From: Lysobacter stagni
GTDB taxonomy: Bacteria; Pseudomonadota; Gammaproteobacteria; Xanthomonadales; Xanthomonadaceae
NCBI RefSeq assembly: GCF_030053425.1
Contig: NZ_JASGBI010000001.1
Location: 1,248,001 to 1,312,000 of the forward strand
DNA: 64,000 bases
Direction of reading: 5' to 3'
Shown in pieces: positions 7,523 through 18,616 of this stretch. The translations under genes were made by a program, and so were the position numbers. The notes under the pieces were generated by a model that worked only from the letters and a program-made list of their open reading frames with translations, searched no databases and was not told the DNA's origin. Each line of letters starts with the position of its first letter. The stretch's first letter is position 1.

Positions 7523-9901
7523 ATGTCCCGTCGTGCCCGCCCCGCATTCCGCCTCCCTCCGATTGCGTGGTCGATGTTGTGCGCATGGGCCGTCAGCGGC
7601 ATGGCCCTCGCGGCCCCACCGAAGGTCGTGGCGAACGATGCGACCGCGCGCGCCTACGCGGCGGTCGACCCCTTCATCGGCACCGGCGGCGAAGGCCACA
7701 CCTTTCCCGGTGCGACGGTGCCCTTCGGCATGGTGCAGCTGAGCCCCGACACGCAGATCAAGTCGCGCAAGGAAGGCTACGGCTGGGCGGCGGGGTATCG
7801 CCATGACGACACCACCGTCGTCGGCTTCTCGCATACGCACTTTTCGGGCACAGGCCATTCCGACCTCGGCGACGTGCTGGTGATGCCCATCGCAGGCGAG
7901 GTGAAGCTGGAGCGTGGCGACGTGGCCAAGCCGGGCAGCGGCTACACCTCGCGCTTCCGTCATTCCGATGAAACCGCGGAGCCCGGCTATTACGCCGTGA
8001 CGCTGCAGGATTACGACATCCGTGCCGAGCTCACCGCGAGCCCGCGCGCAGGCGTGCACCGTTACCGCTTCCCCAAGGGCAAGCCCGTGCATGTGCTGGT
8101 CGATCTGCGCACCAGCATGTACGACTACCCTGGCAAGGTGCAGTGGTCGCGCCTGCGCCTGCGCGACGACGGCACGCTCACCGGCTTCCGCGAAACGCGC
8201 GGCTGGGCGCCGGGGCGCCAGCTGTACTTCGCGATGCGCTTCTCCAGGCCGGTCAGCGGCCATCAGTTCCACGACACCGAACAGGATGTCGCCTACAAGG
8301 GCTTTCCGCCGCCGGGCGAAAAGGATCCGCGCCAGCGTGCGCAGATCGAAGGACGCCAACTGGTCGGCGCACTCGATTTCGACGATGCGTCCGGGCAGTC
8401 GATGGTGGTGAAGGTGGCGATCTCGCCGGTCAGCGAGGACGGAGCCATCGCCAACCTCGATGCGGAAGTGCCGGGCTTTGACTTCGATGCGGTGCGCCGC
8501 GATGCGAAGGCGCAGTGGATGCAGGCATTGGGCGCGGTCGACGTGGACGGCCCGGAGCCGATGCGCCGCAGCTTCTACACCGCGCTGTACCACACGCTGA
8601 TGGGCCCCAGCCTCTTCATGGACAGCGACGGCCGGTATCGCGGACCGGACAACGCGGTGCACCAGGCGAAAGGCTTCACGAACTATTCGACGTTCTCGTT
8701 GTGGGACACGTACCGCGCGCTGCATCCGCTGCTGACGCTGGTGCAGCCGGAACAGCGCACCAGCGATTTCGTCAACTCGATGTTGGCTTCGCGTCGCGCC
8801 AGTCCGTATGGCGTGTTGCCGGTGTGGGCGTTCCACGGTCTGGAGACGTGGTGCATGATCGGCTACCACTCGGTGCCGGTGATCGCCGACGCGTACATGA
8901 AGGGCATCCGCGGATTCGATGCCGACGAAGCGCTGCAGGCGATGGTCGCCAGCGCCAGCTACGGCCCGTACGACGGCATCGCGCAGTACATGCAGCTGGG
9001 TTACGTGCCGATCGACGAAGAGGGCGAGGCTGCCTCGAAGACGCTGGAATACGCGTATGACGACTGGACCATCGCCCGCATGGCGGAAGCGATGGGTCGC
9101 ACGGACGTCGCCGATCGGTTCGGCAAGCGTGCGGCGAACTGGCGCCATGCATTCGACGAGAAGACCGGCTTCATGCGCGCCCGCAAGCGCGACGGCAGTT
9201 TCCGCGAGCCGTTCGATCCCAGCGCCAGCGGTTACGGCACCGACTACACCGAAGGCAATGCGTGGCAGTACTCGTGGTACGTGCCTCAGGACGTGGCTGG
9301 TCTCGCGGCCGTGCACGGCGGCGACGCCGCGTTGCTCGACCATATCGACAAGGTCTTCGAAGCGAAAGTCGATCCGAAGATCTTCGAACACATGGAAGAC
9401 ATCACCGGCCTGATCGGCTGGTACGCGCACGGCAACGAGCCCAGCCATCACGTGGCGTACCTGTATGCCTACGCAGGCCAGCCCTGGCGCACGCAGGCAC
9501 GACTGGGCCACATCATGTCCACGCAGTACGCCCCGCGCCCGGACGGTCTGGCGGGCAATGACGACCTCGGTCAGATGTCGGCGTGGTACGTCTTCACCGC
9601 GCTGGGCTTCTACCCGGTCGCGCCGGGCAGCAACGAGTACGTGATCGGCCGGCCGTTCCTGCCGCGCGCCACGCTCAACCTGCACAACGGAAAGCGCTTC
9701 ACGGTCACCGCGGACGGACTGGACGACGCGCATCCGTACATCGGCCGCGCCACCCTCAACGGCAAACCGCTGGAACGCGCCTACCTGCGCCACGAAGAGA
9801 TCATGGCCGGTGGCGAACTGCACTTCGTCATGCAGGCCGAGCCGAACACCGCCTGGGCCACCGCACCGTCGCAGCGTCCGTACTCGATGTCGAAACCCTG
9901 A
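7523..9901 (+). CDS. secreted glycoside hydrolase family 92 alpha-mannosidase
   Basis: A 792-residue exported exo-alpha-mannosidase, calcium dependent in the family, acting mostly on alpha-1,2-linkages of N-glycan mannose. A signal peptide (about 1-30, ending AVSGMALAA) precedes the N-terminal beta-sandwich. Family hallmarks follow: VDPFIGTGGEGHTFPGATVP, GFSHTHFSGTGHSDLGDVL, FSLWDTYRALHPLL, HGNEPSHHVAYLYAYAG with the catalytic Glu, and GNDDLGQMSAWYVFTALGFY. The length is normal for the family. It is transcribed away from the LacI regulator and has an operator just upstream. The start ATG follows CAGGAGCG. Confidence 0.96.
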   Translation: MSRRARPAFRLPPIAWSMLCAWAVSGMALAAPPKVVANDATARAYAAVDPFIGTGGEGHTFPGATVPFGMVQLSPDTQIKSRKEGYGWAAGYRHDDTTVVGFSHTHFSGTGHSDLGDVLVMPIAGEVKLERGDVAKPGSGYTSRFRHSDETAEPGYYAVTLQDYDIRAELTASPRAGVHRYRFPKGKPVHVLVDLRTSMYDYPGKVQWSRLRLRDDGTLTGFRETRGWAPGRQLYFAMRFSRPVSGHQFHDTEQDVAYKGFPPPGEKDPRQRAQIEGRQLVGALDFDDASGQSMVVKVAISPVSEDGAIANLDAEVPGFDFDAVRRDAKAQWMQALGAVDVDGPEPMRRSFYTALYHTLMGPSLFMDSDGRYRGPDNAVHQAKGFTNYSTFSLWDTYRALHPLLTLVQPEQRTSDFVNSMLASRRASPYGVLPVWAFHGLETWCMIGYHSVPVIADAYMKGIRGFDADEALQAMVASASYGPYDGIAQYMQLGYVPIDEEGEAASKTLEYAYDDWTIARMAEAMGRTDVADRFGKRAANWRHAFDEKTGFMRARKRDGSFREPFDPSASGYGTDYTEGNAWQYSWYVPQDVAGLAAVHGGDAALLDHIDKVFEAKVDPKIFEHMEDITGLIGWYAHGNEPSHHVAYLYAYAGQPWRTQARLGHIMSTQYAPRPDGLAGNDDLGQMSAWYVFTALGFYPVAPGSNEYVIGRPFLPRATLNLHNGKRFTVTADGLDDAHPYIGRATLNGKPLERAYLRHEEIMAGGELHFVMQAEPNTAWATAPSQRPYSMSKP

Positions 9902-9953
9902 CGGGCCACGCATCGGGGTCCGCGCCCGCGGGCTGCTAAACTTCGCAGCCCAC

Positions 9954-10029
<76 letters not shown>

Positions 10030-10072
10030 GATGCTGATGTCCGTTTCCAACTCAAAGCGGTAGGGGGAAGCC

Positions 10073-10306
10073 GTGCGACATGAGCTCTACCAGCTGCTTA
10101 GCCGCCTTGAATCCGCCGGCATCAGCTTTACGCTGGGGCGGTATCGCGCGGACACAATCCTTGTTTCCCTGACTCTCGTGGGCGAGCGCGTGGAGGTAGA
10201 TGTGTTCGAGGACGGGCACATGGAGGTCGCGCGGTTCACCGGCACCGAGGACATCGTGGGCGACGTGAAACTCGTCGAGCAACTCATTGCTGCGGACGCT
10301 GAGTGA
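10073..10306 (+). CDS. small acidic hypothetical protein beside the tRNA
   Basis: A 77-residue soluble protein starting at GTG 10073 with AGGGGGAA upstream. It has a helix (LYQLLSRLESAGISFTLGRY) followed by alternating strands (ILVSLTLVGERVEVDVFEDG, HMEVARFTG) and a C-terminal acidic helix. Similar short proteins with a V-E-V-x-x-F-E-D-G core are widespread and uncharacterised. The shape recalls small immunity or antidote proteins, but no toxin partner is present. It is the first gene of the putative tRNA-flanked segment. Confidence 0.65.
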   Translation: MRHELYQLLSRLESAGISFTLGRYRADTILVSLTLVGERVEVDVFEDGHMEVARFTGTEDIVGDVKLVEQLIAADAE

Positions 10307-10592
10307 CTTGCCGATAGCGGGCATGCGATACAGAGCGCTCGGCCTTGGCGGCGCGTTCAGCGGTTCGTTCCCGGCTCGCGCCCTTCACCAGCCCCTTCTC
10401 TGGTGCCAAGTATCTTCAGCGGGCCGATGCCTGTGCCACCCGTGTGTAGTCGGGCTGATCGGCGAACGAGCACTCAGTCGGCACACGCGCGTCCGGAATG
10501 AATCACTCGACACCTGACTGGACCACTTACCGAACTCGCGCCTGAGGTTGCCGGCGATCCTCCCAAAATCCAAGCACCGCGAGGGTTAGGAC

Positions 10593-12095
10593 ATGGCAAC
10601 AAAAGCCAAGCAACCCAACATTCTTGTAATGTGGGGCGACGACATCGGTCAGTCGAATCTGAGTTGTTACACGAAAGGCCTTATGGGCTATCGCACGCCC
10701 AACATCGACCGGATCGCGAAGGAGGGCATCATCTTCACGGATGCCTACGCGGAGCAAAGCTGCACTGCGGGCCGCGCGTCGTTCCTTACCGGACAATGCG
10801 GCCTGCGGACCGGGCTCACCAAGGTCGGCCTACCCGGCGCAGGACTCGGGCTCAAGGCAAAGGACATCACCGTCGCCGAAGCCCTCAAGGGGCTGGGCTA
10901 TCGCACCGGCCAATTCGGAAAGAACCACCTGGGCGACCTGGACGAGCACCTGCCGACCATGCATGGTTTCGATGAGTTCTTCGGCAATCTCTACCACCTG
11001 AATGCCGAAGAAGAGCCCGAACACGTCGATTATCCGCTCGATCCCGAGTTCAAGAAGAAGTACGGGCCGCGCGGCGTGCTGCATTGCTGGGCCGACGGCA
11101 AGGGCGGGCAGAAGATCGAGAACACCGGCCCGCTCACGAAGAAGCGGATGGAAACCTGCGACGAAGAGTTCATGGAGGCCGCCAAGAAGTTCATCAAGGC
11201 CGCACACAAAGCCGGCGAACCGTTCTTCGTCTGGTTCAACACCTCGCACATGCATGCCTTCACGCACGTGCATCCGGATTGGCGCGGGAAGGCCGGGCAC
11301 TGGCAGTCTGAGTACCACGACACGATGCTGTACCACGACGATTGCATTGGCCAGATGCTCGCTCTTCTCGACGAGCTCGGCATTGCGGACAACACGTTCG
11401 TGCAGTACAGCACCGACAACGGGCCGCATATGAACACCTGGCCGGATGCCGGAACCACGCCATTCCGCAACGAGAAGAACTCGAGTTGGGAAGGCGCCTA
11501 CCGCATCCCGTGCATGGTGCGTTTTCCTGGCAAGATCGCGGCCGGGTCGGAGTCCAACGAGATCGTCAGCCATCAGGACTGGTTCCCCACCCTCCTCGCG
11601 ATCGCCGGCGATGCGGACATCAAGGAAAAGCTCAAGAAGGGCTACAAGGTCGGCGACAAGACCTTCAAGGTGCACCTGGACGGTTACAACCTGCTGCCGT
11701 ATCTGACCGGCAAGGAAAAACAGAGTCCGCGCAAGTCGTTCATCTACTTCACCGACGAGGGCGAGGTCGCTGCGCTGCGCTACGACAACTGGAAGATGTT
11801 GTTCATGGAGCAGCGCGTCCCAGGCACGCTGAAGATCTGGCAGGAGCCGTTCATCACGTTGCGCACGCCATACATCTTCAATCTGCGGACAGACCCGTAC
11901 GAGCGTGCGGAGATCACCTCGAACACCTACTACGACTGGATGTTCCGGCGCATCTACCTGCTGGTACCGGCGCAAGCCTACGTCCAGGAGTTCCTGATGA
12001 GTTTCAAGGAGTTCCCCCCGAGCCAGAAGGCGGCCAGCTTCAATCTGGAGAACGTGCTCGCCAGTCTGGAGAACGCCTCGTCCGGCGGCGCGTGA
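10593..12095 (+). CDS. type I (formylglycine) sulfatase
   Basis: A 500-residue arylsulfatase-type enzyme, predicted to hydrolyse sulfate esters. PNILVMWGDDIG supplies metal-binding Asp residues near the N-terminus. SCTAGRASFLTGQ contains the C-x-A-x-R maturation motif with Cys57 as the residue converted to formylglycine. GKNHLGD and the later STDNGPHMNTW give further active-site residues. There is no signal peptide, so it is probably cytoplasmic. A sulfatase-maturing enzyme is not in the window. It lies within the segment bracketed by the tRNA and its 3'-half copy, with Lys-rich stretches unlike its Arg-rich neighbours, which suggests acquisition by transfer. The natural substrate cannot be read. 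Confidence 0.9.
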   Translation: MATKAKQPNILVMWGDDIGQSNLSCYTKGLMGYRTPNIDRIAKEGIIFTDAYAEQSCTAGRASFLTGQCGLRTGLTKVGLPGAGLGLKAKDITVAEALKGLGYRTGQFGKNHLGDLDEHLPTMHGFDEFFGNLYHLNAEEEPEHVDYPLDPEFKKKYGPRGVLHCWADGKGGQKIENTGPLTKKRMETCDEEFMEAAKKFIKAAHKAGEPFFVWFNTSHMHAFTHVHPDWRGKAGHWQSEYHDTMLYHDDCIGQMLALLDELGIADNTFVQYSTDNGPHMNTWPDAGTTPFRNEKNSSWEGAYRIPCMVRFPGKIAAGSESNEIVSHQDWFPTLLAIAGDADIKEKLKKGYKVGDKTFKVHLDGYNLLPYLTGKEKQSPRKSFIYFTDEGEVAALRYDNWKMLFMEQRVPGTLKIWQEPFITLRTPYIFNLRTDPYERAEITSNTYYDWMFRRIYLLVPAQAYVQEFLMSFKEFPPSQKAASFNLENVLASLENASSGGA

Positions 12096-12129
12096 CGATC
12101 CGTAACGTCGCCGCACTGAGTACAGGCAA

Positions 12130-12162
12130 GCACAAAGCCCGCGGCGATTGCGGGCTTTGTGC
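12130..12162 (+). terminator. terminator-like hairpin after the sulfatase gene
   Basis: A perfect 13-bp stem (12130-12142 with 12150-12162) with a 7-base loop lies 34 bases after the sulfatase stop. There is no long T-run, but the descending arm contains TTT. It could work in both directions. Confidence 0.7.
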
Positions 12163-12203
12163 GTGGATGGCGGGCTTGATTCAGGCGTACCAGCGACGCC
12201 TAT

Positions 12204-12251
12204 GGGACTTCTACTCCCTTGGTCCCAGGTTCGAATCCAGCTGGGCCCACC
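12204..12251 (+). repeat. decayed copy of the tRNA 3' half (att-like direct repeat or tRNA remnant)
   Basis: These 48 bases align without gaps to tRNA positions 9981-10028 and match at 42 of them. Five differences lie in the anticodon loop and the next stem, and one lies in the T-stem. The T-stem no longer pairs fully and there is no 5' half, so it cannot be a working tRNA. A direct copy of a tRNA 3' end downstream of the intact gene is the classic footprint of integrase-mediated insertion. No integrase gene remains between them. Confidence 0.75.
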
Positions 12252-12370
12252 CGTGTCCGCGCCAAACGGCCAGAGATTTGCGCCCGCGCGAGTTCCGGCA
12301 GGTGGAGTGATACCTCAGCGAAAAGGGATTGGGCTAATCTCGGCCCGACCACCTTCGCGACGAGTGCGCC

Positions 12371-13387
12371 ATGCAGACCACGGTTGCGACTTACGGGTCG
12401 GACAAGAACGGGCTGATCTGGGGCTATCGGTTCACGCCTGAGGGCGTGGCCGAGATCATTGATGCCGATGCCGTGCCGATCTTCCTCGGAACGCAGGAAG
12501 AGGGCGCGGACGGGGCCTTCCTGTGGCTGCATTTCTCGTTGTCCAACCAGGCGACCGATCGCTTCTTCCGGCGGTCGCTGCAGTTGCCCGAAGGTTTCCT
12601 CGAATCGCTGCGCAGCGAAGTGGGCTCCACGCGCCTGGAGTTGGACGATGATCGCCTGGTCGCGGTCGTGCACGACGTCCTGTTCGAGTCGGCATTCGAC
12701 GCGTCGGACGTGGGCACGACCAGCCTGTGCATCTCGCCCAACATGGTGGTCAGTGCACGACTGCGGCCGCTGCGTTCGGTCGACCAGCTGCGCAGTGCCG
12801 TGCGGTCTGGGCAGAAGTTCCGCTCGCCCGTCGAACTGCTTGCGCACCTGTTGCGCGATCAGGCCAGCGTGCTGGGTGACATCGTCCGCAAGTCCAGCGC
12901 CAGGGTCGATCAGATCGAGGACCGTCTGCTCGCGAACCGTGTGTCGACGGACCGGAAGGAGCTGGGCTCGCTGCGCAGGACATTGGTGCGATTGCAGCGC
13001 TTGCTCGCCCCCGAACCCACCGCGCTCTTCCGCCTGCTGAACCGTCCGCCGGCCTGGATCAGCCGGGACGACGTGGCCGATCTGCGACAGGCTGCCGAAG
13101 AATTCTCCACGGCGATCGGCGACTCGGCGACACTGGTCGAACGCGTCAAGCTGATCCAGGAAGAGCTTGCTGCGCTGGTCAACGAACAGACCGGGCGCAC
13201 GTTGTTCGTACTGACCGTGGTTACGGTGCTGGCGCTGCCGATCAACCTGGTCGCCGGATTGTTCGGCATGAACGTGGGCGGCATGCCCCTCGCGCACAGC
13301 GCTCGAGGATTTTCAGTCATCGTGACCTTCCTCGTCGCATTGACGGCGGTACTGGCGTACCTGGCCTTCGGAAAGCGTCGTGACTGA
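12371..13387 (+). CDS. zntB: CorA-family zinc/divalent cation transporter, ZntB-like
   Basis: A 338-residue inner-membrane transporter of the CorA/ZntB family, which forms pentamers and moves zinc in the ZntB branch. A large N-terminal cytoplasmic domain (about 1-265, alpha/beta funnel and long helices) is followed by two membrane helices. The signature GMN sits at residues 299-301 (GLFGMNVGG) at the end of the first helix, and FSVIVTFLVALTAVLAYLAFG forms the second. It is a single gene convergent with a small gene that begins its stop codon on the very next base. ZntB is favoured over CorA because the post-GMN loop is GGMPL rather than the MPE-type loop. Confidence 0.88.
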   Translation: MQTTVATYGSDKNGLIWGYRFTPEGVAEIIDADAVPIFLGTQEEGADGAFLWLHFSLSNQATDRFFRRSLQLPEGFLESLRSEVGSTRLELDDDRLVAVVHDVLFESAFDASDVGTTSLCISPNMVVSARLRPLRSVDQLRSAVRSGQKFRSPVELLAHLLRDQASVLGDIVRKSSARVDQIEDRLLANRVSTDRKELGSLRRTLVRLQRLLAPEPTALFRLLNRPPAWISRDDVADLRQAAEEFSTAIGDSATLVERVKLIQEELAALVNEQTGRTLFVLTVVTVLALPINLVAGLFGMNVGGMPLAHSARGFSVIVTFLVALTAVLAYLAFGKRRD

Positions 13388-13603
13388 CTAGTCCGGTCGC
13401 ACGAGTGCCTTCCACGGCACGACAGCGTTCAACTGAGTCGTCACCCACTGGCGGTCTTCGTCGCCGGCCCACGAAAGGACTCGATGTGCCTGGTCGCGGT
13501 AGACGGACATCAGCTCGTCCTCGCTCAGGGATTTACGCCAGAGCGGAATGGAGGCGCGCATCGCGAACAAGTCGGACGCAAGTTCGTCTCGAGACTTCTG
13601 CAT
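13388..13603 (-). CDS. small hypothetical protein
   Basis: A 71-residue soluble protein with predicted helices (SRDELASDLFAMRASIPLWR, LSEDELMSVYRDQAHRVL) and no recognisable domain. The start ATG at 13603 has GGAG eight bases upstream. Its stop abuts the zntB stop with no space. Base composition and codon choice fit a real gene. Function unknown. Confidence 0.6.
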   Translation of the reverse strand: MQKSRDELASDLFAMRASIPLWRKSLSEDELMSVYRDQAHRVLSWAGDEDRQWVTTQLNAVVPWKALVRPD

Positions 13604-13727
13604 GGATCAGTCTCCGCATGGGTGGCGGTCGGAGAATACCGTGCCCAAACTTCAGCACCGAGACGGCTTAGCCTCTCTTCGACGAACGGCGCTGCCGACA
13701 GAACGGTGGCCTGTTAAGCGTCGAATC

Positions 13728-13791
13728 TTTACGGGCAATTTACGCGCGGCGGGTGAAAGCGAATAGAGGTTTTACGCGCCCCAGGCCGAGA
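13728..13791 (+). promoter_or_regulatory. KdpE-like box and promoter element of torF-kdpFABCDE
   Basis: TTTACG at 13728-13733 and again at 13739-13744, separated by five bases, gives the half-site-N5-half-site layout known for the KdpE site of Escherichia coli (TTTATA-N5-TTTACA). Exactly 33 bases after the first half-site comes GAATAG (13761), then TTTACGCGCCCC and CCGAGA up to 13791. The same arrangement recurs before the dehydroquinase-like cluster at 23834-23897 on the other strand. Confidence 0.65.
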
Positions 13792-13837
13792 ATTTCGCCG
13801 TGGCCAAGAAGGGCCTCGTCGATTCAAGCAGGGGTAT

Positions 13838-14563
13838 ATGAAGCATTTCATTCTCCGTGCGCGCGAGCTGCGTACGTATCTTCCGTTTGGCGTTCTTGCC
13901 ATCGTTGGAGCGCTTTCGCTTGGCGCTACTGCGCGCGCGGCCGACCTGAGCGGCAGCGCTGCGCTGACCAGCGACTACGTCTGGCGCGGCACCACCCAGA
14001 CCCAGGGCGACGCTGCCGTGCAGGCCGGTTTCAAGCTGGCCAGCGAGTCCGGCTTCTACGGCTCGGTCTGGGGTTCGAACGTGGAATTCGCGCCCGAAAC
14101 GCATGCCAGCAGCGAGCTGGACTTCACGGTCGGCTGGGGCGGCGAGATCGCGCCGAACTGGGCGCTGGACGTGAACCTGCTGCGCTACCAGTACCCGTCC
14201 ACCACGGTGGACCTCAACTGGACCGAGCTCAACGGCACCGTGACCTATGCGGGCAACTACTGGTTGTCGCTGGGCTACTCGCCCGAGGCGCTGGGCAGTG
14301 ACGAAGACGGACTGTATACGCAGCTCGGCGCGAAGTTCCCGATCAACGATGTCTTCCGCATCGAGGCCGCAGCCGGCTACTACTACCTGGAAGACATCTA
14401 CGGCGAGAGCTACCTGCATGGACAGCTCAGCGCGGTGTGGACCGTGAAGGCGCCGCTGGAACTGCGCGTGACGGCACACGCAACCGATTCGAACGCCGAA
14501 GACATCTTCGGCAAAGACTTCGCCGGCGACCGCATCGAAGCGGCCGTGCAGGCGTCCTTCTGA
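13838..14563 (+). CDS. TorF-family putative outer-membrane porin, kdp-linked
   Basis: A 241-residue exported beta-barrel protein of the TorF (TIGR02001) family. After a long signal peptide ending TARAA (about residue 35) it begins LSGSAALTSDYVWRGTTQTQ, a hallmark of the family, and continues in alternating aromatic strands to a terminal Phe (VQASF), the usual outer-membrane insertion signal. It lies directly ahead of kdpF with 18 bases between, so it is probably the first gene of the kdp operon and could let ions through the outer membrane during potassium shortage. That role is inferred. Confidence 0.85.
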   Translation: MKHFILRARELRTYLPFGVLAIVGALSLGATARAADLSGSAALTSDYVWRGTTQTQGDAAVQAGFKLASESGFYGSVWGSNVEFAPETHASSELDFTVGWGGEIAPNWALDVNLLRYQYPSTTVDLNWTELNGTVTYAGNYWLSLGYSPEALGSDEDGLYTQLGAKFPINDVFRIEAAAGYYYLEDIYGESYLHGQLSAVWTVKAPLELRVTAHATDSNAEDIFGKDFAGDRIEAAVQASF

Positions 14564-14581
14564 TCTGAAAGGAGAACTGGT

Positions 14582-14674
14582 ATGCCCGGCTGGCTTGCCC
14601 TGGTTTGCAGCGTGGCGGTAATCGTGGCCGCCGCCTACCTGTTGTACGTCGTTCTTCGTCCCGAAGATTTCTAA
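14582..14674 (+). CDS. kdpF: KdpF, small subunit of the potassium-transporting ATPase
   Basis: A 30-residue single-pass membrane peptide (MPGWLALVCSVAVIVAAA then YLLYVVLRPEDF). It ends in the LRPEDF-type tail typical of KdpF, which stabilises the KdpABC complex. AAGGAG stands seven bases before the ATG. Position between the porin and kdpA supports the call. It is easily missed because of its size. Confidence 0.92.
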   Translation: MPGWLALVCSVAVIVAAAYLLYVVLRPEDF

Positions 14675-14698
14675 GGCAACTGCCGCCATGCCGCTTAT

Positions 14699-14749
14699 GC
14701 GGGGGCCAGCGTCTTCTTCGGAAGGATCTGAAGGACGTTTGGCCCCCGC
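14699..14749 (+). other. inverted repeat between kdpF and kdpA
   Basis: A perfect 10-bp stem (14699-14708 with 14740-14749) surrounds a 31-base loop in the 106-base gap. It has no T-run. A transcribed hairpin here could protect or attenuate the message and tune KdpF:KdpA ratios. Confidence 0.55.
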
Positions 14750-14780
14750 CTCCCGTGGATGACGGCGAGAGAACACTCAC

Positions 14781-16529
14781 ATGACCGAGATTCTTCTTGT
14801 ATTCGTTCTGGCGATCGCCCTTGGCTGGCCGCTCGGACGCTACCTCGCACGCGTGATGCGCGGCGACCGTACATGGCTGGACGCCGCGCTCAATCCCATC
14901 GAGGGCGCCATCTACAAAGCCATCGGGACCGACCCGAAGCGTGGCATGACGTGGCGCGGCTACGCCAAGGCGTTCGTGTTGAGCAACCTGGTGGTCGGAC
15001 TGGTGGTCTGGATCCAGTTCATGACCCAGGCCTGGCTGCCGTTCAATCCGGACGACATCCCGAACATGCGCTGGGATACCGCGCTGCACACGATGGTGTC
15101 GTTCCTCACCAACACCAATCAGCAGCATTACTCCGGCCAGGCGCAGCTGAGCTACCTGTCGCAGATGGTCGGCATCGTCGGCCTGCAGGTGGTGACGCCA
15201 ATCATGGGCCTGGCGATGGTGGTGGCCACGTTGCGCGGCCTGTTCGGTGGGCGTCAGGCGATCGAGGAGCGCGCCGGGCATTCGGCCGTCGCTGGCCACG
15301 CGTCCTCGCCCGAAGGCGACCGCGATCTTGGCAACTACTGGGCCGACGTGACCCGCGCGACGCTGCGCTTCATGCTGCCGCTGTGCCTGGTGTGGTCGCT
15401 TCTGCTGACGTGGCAGGGCGTTCCGTCCACGCTCGAAGGCGGGCCCACGGTAGCGCCGGTCGATGCGTCGGTGGAAATGAAGGAGCAGAAGATCCCGCTG
15501 GGTCCGGTCGCTCCGATGGTGGCTGCCAAGCAGCTCGGCTCCAATGGCGGTGGCTGGTATGGCCCGAACAGCGCCGTGGCGCTCGAGAACCCGACGCCGC
15601 TGTCGAACGTGATCGAGATGCTCGGCATCGTGCTGATCCCGGTGGCCATCACCTTCATGGTCGGCCCGCTGGTGCGCCGCCGGAAGCTCACGGCCATGGT
15701 GTTCGGCACGATGCTGCTGATGTCCGTGGTGACGACCGGCTTGTCGATGTGGTCGGAGGTTTACTCCTCCACGGCCGCCGATCCGGCGGTGATGGAAGGC
15801 AAGGAAGTCCGGCTCGGCGTCGCGACGTCCGCGCTCTGGTCGAGCCTGACCACCCAGGTGAACAACGGCTCGGTCAATGCCATGCACGACTCGATGGCGC
15901 CGCTGACCGGTGGCATGTCGATGATCAACATGCTGATCAACAGCATCTGGGGCGGCATCGGCTGCGGTCTGCAGCAGTTCCTGGTCTACCTGATGCTGAG
16001 TGTGTTCCTTGCCGGCCTGATGACCGGGCGCACACCGGAGCTGTTCGGTCGCAAGATCGAAGCCCCGGAAGTACGACTGCTGGCATTGCTGATCCTGCTG
16101 CAGCCGCTGGTCGTGCTGGGCTTCAGCGCGGTGACGCTGGCGATTCCGTCGATCACGGGTAACTCCAATCCCGGCTTCCATGGCATCAGCCAGGTGTTCT
16201 ATGAGTACACCTCGGCATTCGCCAACAACGGATCGGGTTTTGAAGGCCTGGGCGACGCGACCTACTGGTGGAACCTGAGCTGCTCGGTCGTGCTGGCATT
16301 GGGCCGGTTCCCGGCGCTGATCGTTCCGTTGGCCGTTGCGGGCCTGCTGGCACGCAAGCGCGTGGCCCCGGAGAGCAGCGGCACGCTGCACGTGGAAACC
16401 CCGACCTTCGCGCTGACGCTGGTGGCCGTGGTGGTGATCCTGACGGTGCTGCAGTTCACGCCCGCCCTCGTCATGGGCCCGATCGCCGAACACCTGACTT
16501 TCTACAGCGCCGCCTCGGCGACGCCGTGA
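14781..16529 (+). CDS. kdpA: KdpA, potassium-selective channel subunit of the Kdp ATPase
   Basis: A 582-residue inner-membrane protein, the K+-binding subunit of the high-affinity KdpFABC pump. It has about ten hydrophobic segments and the four degenerate selectivity-filter loops of the family, visible as [36 protein letters not shown] and [12 protein letters not shown]. Further support is the family start ([13 protein letters not shown]). The length is typical. It is followed by kdpB after four bases. No unusual filter substitutions are seen. Confidence 0.97.
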   Translation: MTEILLVFVLAIALGWPLGRYLARVMRGDRTWLDAALNPIEGAIYKAIGTDPKRGMTWRGYAKAFVLSNLVVGLVVWIQFMTQAWLPFNPDDIPNMRWDTALHTMVSFLTNTNQQHYSGQAQLSYLSQMVGIVGLQVVTPIMGLAMVVATLRGLFGGRQAIEERAGHSAVAGHASSPEGDRDLGNYWADVTRATLRFMLPLCLVWSLLLTWQGVPSTLEGGPTVAPVDASVEMKEQKIPLGPVAPMVAAKQLGSNGGGWYGPNSAVALENPTPLSNVIEMLGIVLIPVAITFMVGPLVRRRKLTAMVFGTMLLMSVVTTGLSMWSEVYSSTAADPAVMEGKEVRLGVATSALWSSLTTQVNNGSVNAMHDSMAPLTGGMSMINMLINSIWGGIGCGLQQFLVYLMLSVFLAGLMTGRTPELFGRKIEAPEVRLLALLILLQPLVVLGFSAVTLAIPSITGNSNPGFHGISQVFYEYTSAFANNGSGFEGLGDATYWWNLSCSVVLALGRFPALIVPLAVAGLLARKRVAPESSGTLHVETPTFALTLVAVVVILTVLQFTPALVMGPIAEHLTFYSAASATP

Positions 16530-16533
16530 GGTA

Positions 16534-18615
<2,082 letters not shown>

Positions 18616-18616
18616 C

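Noticed and set aside
12204..12251. A functional tRNA-Arg(TCT)
   Set aside because: An anticodon-like TCT can be read, but the 5' half is missing and the T-stem no longer pairs, so it is a remnant.
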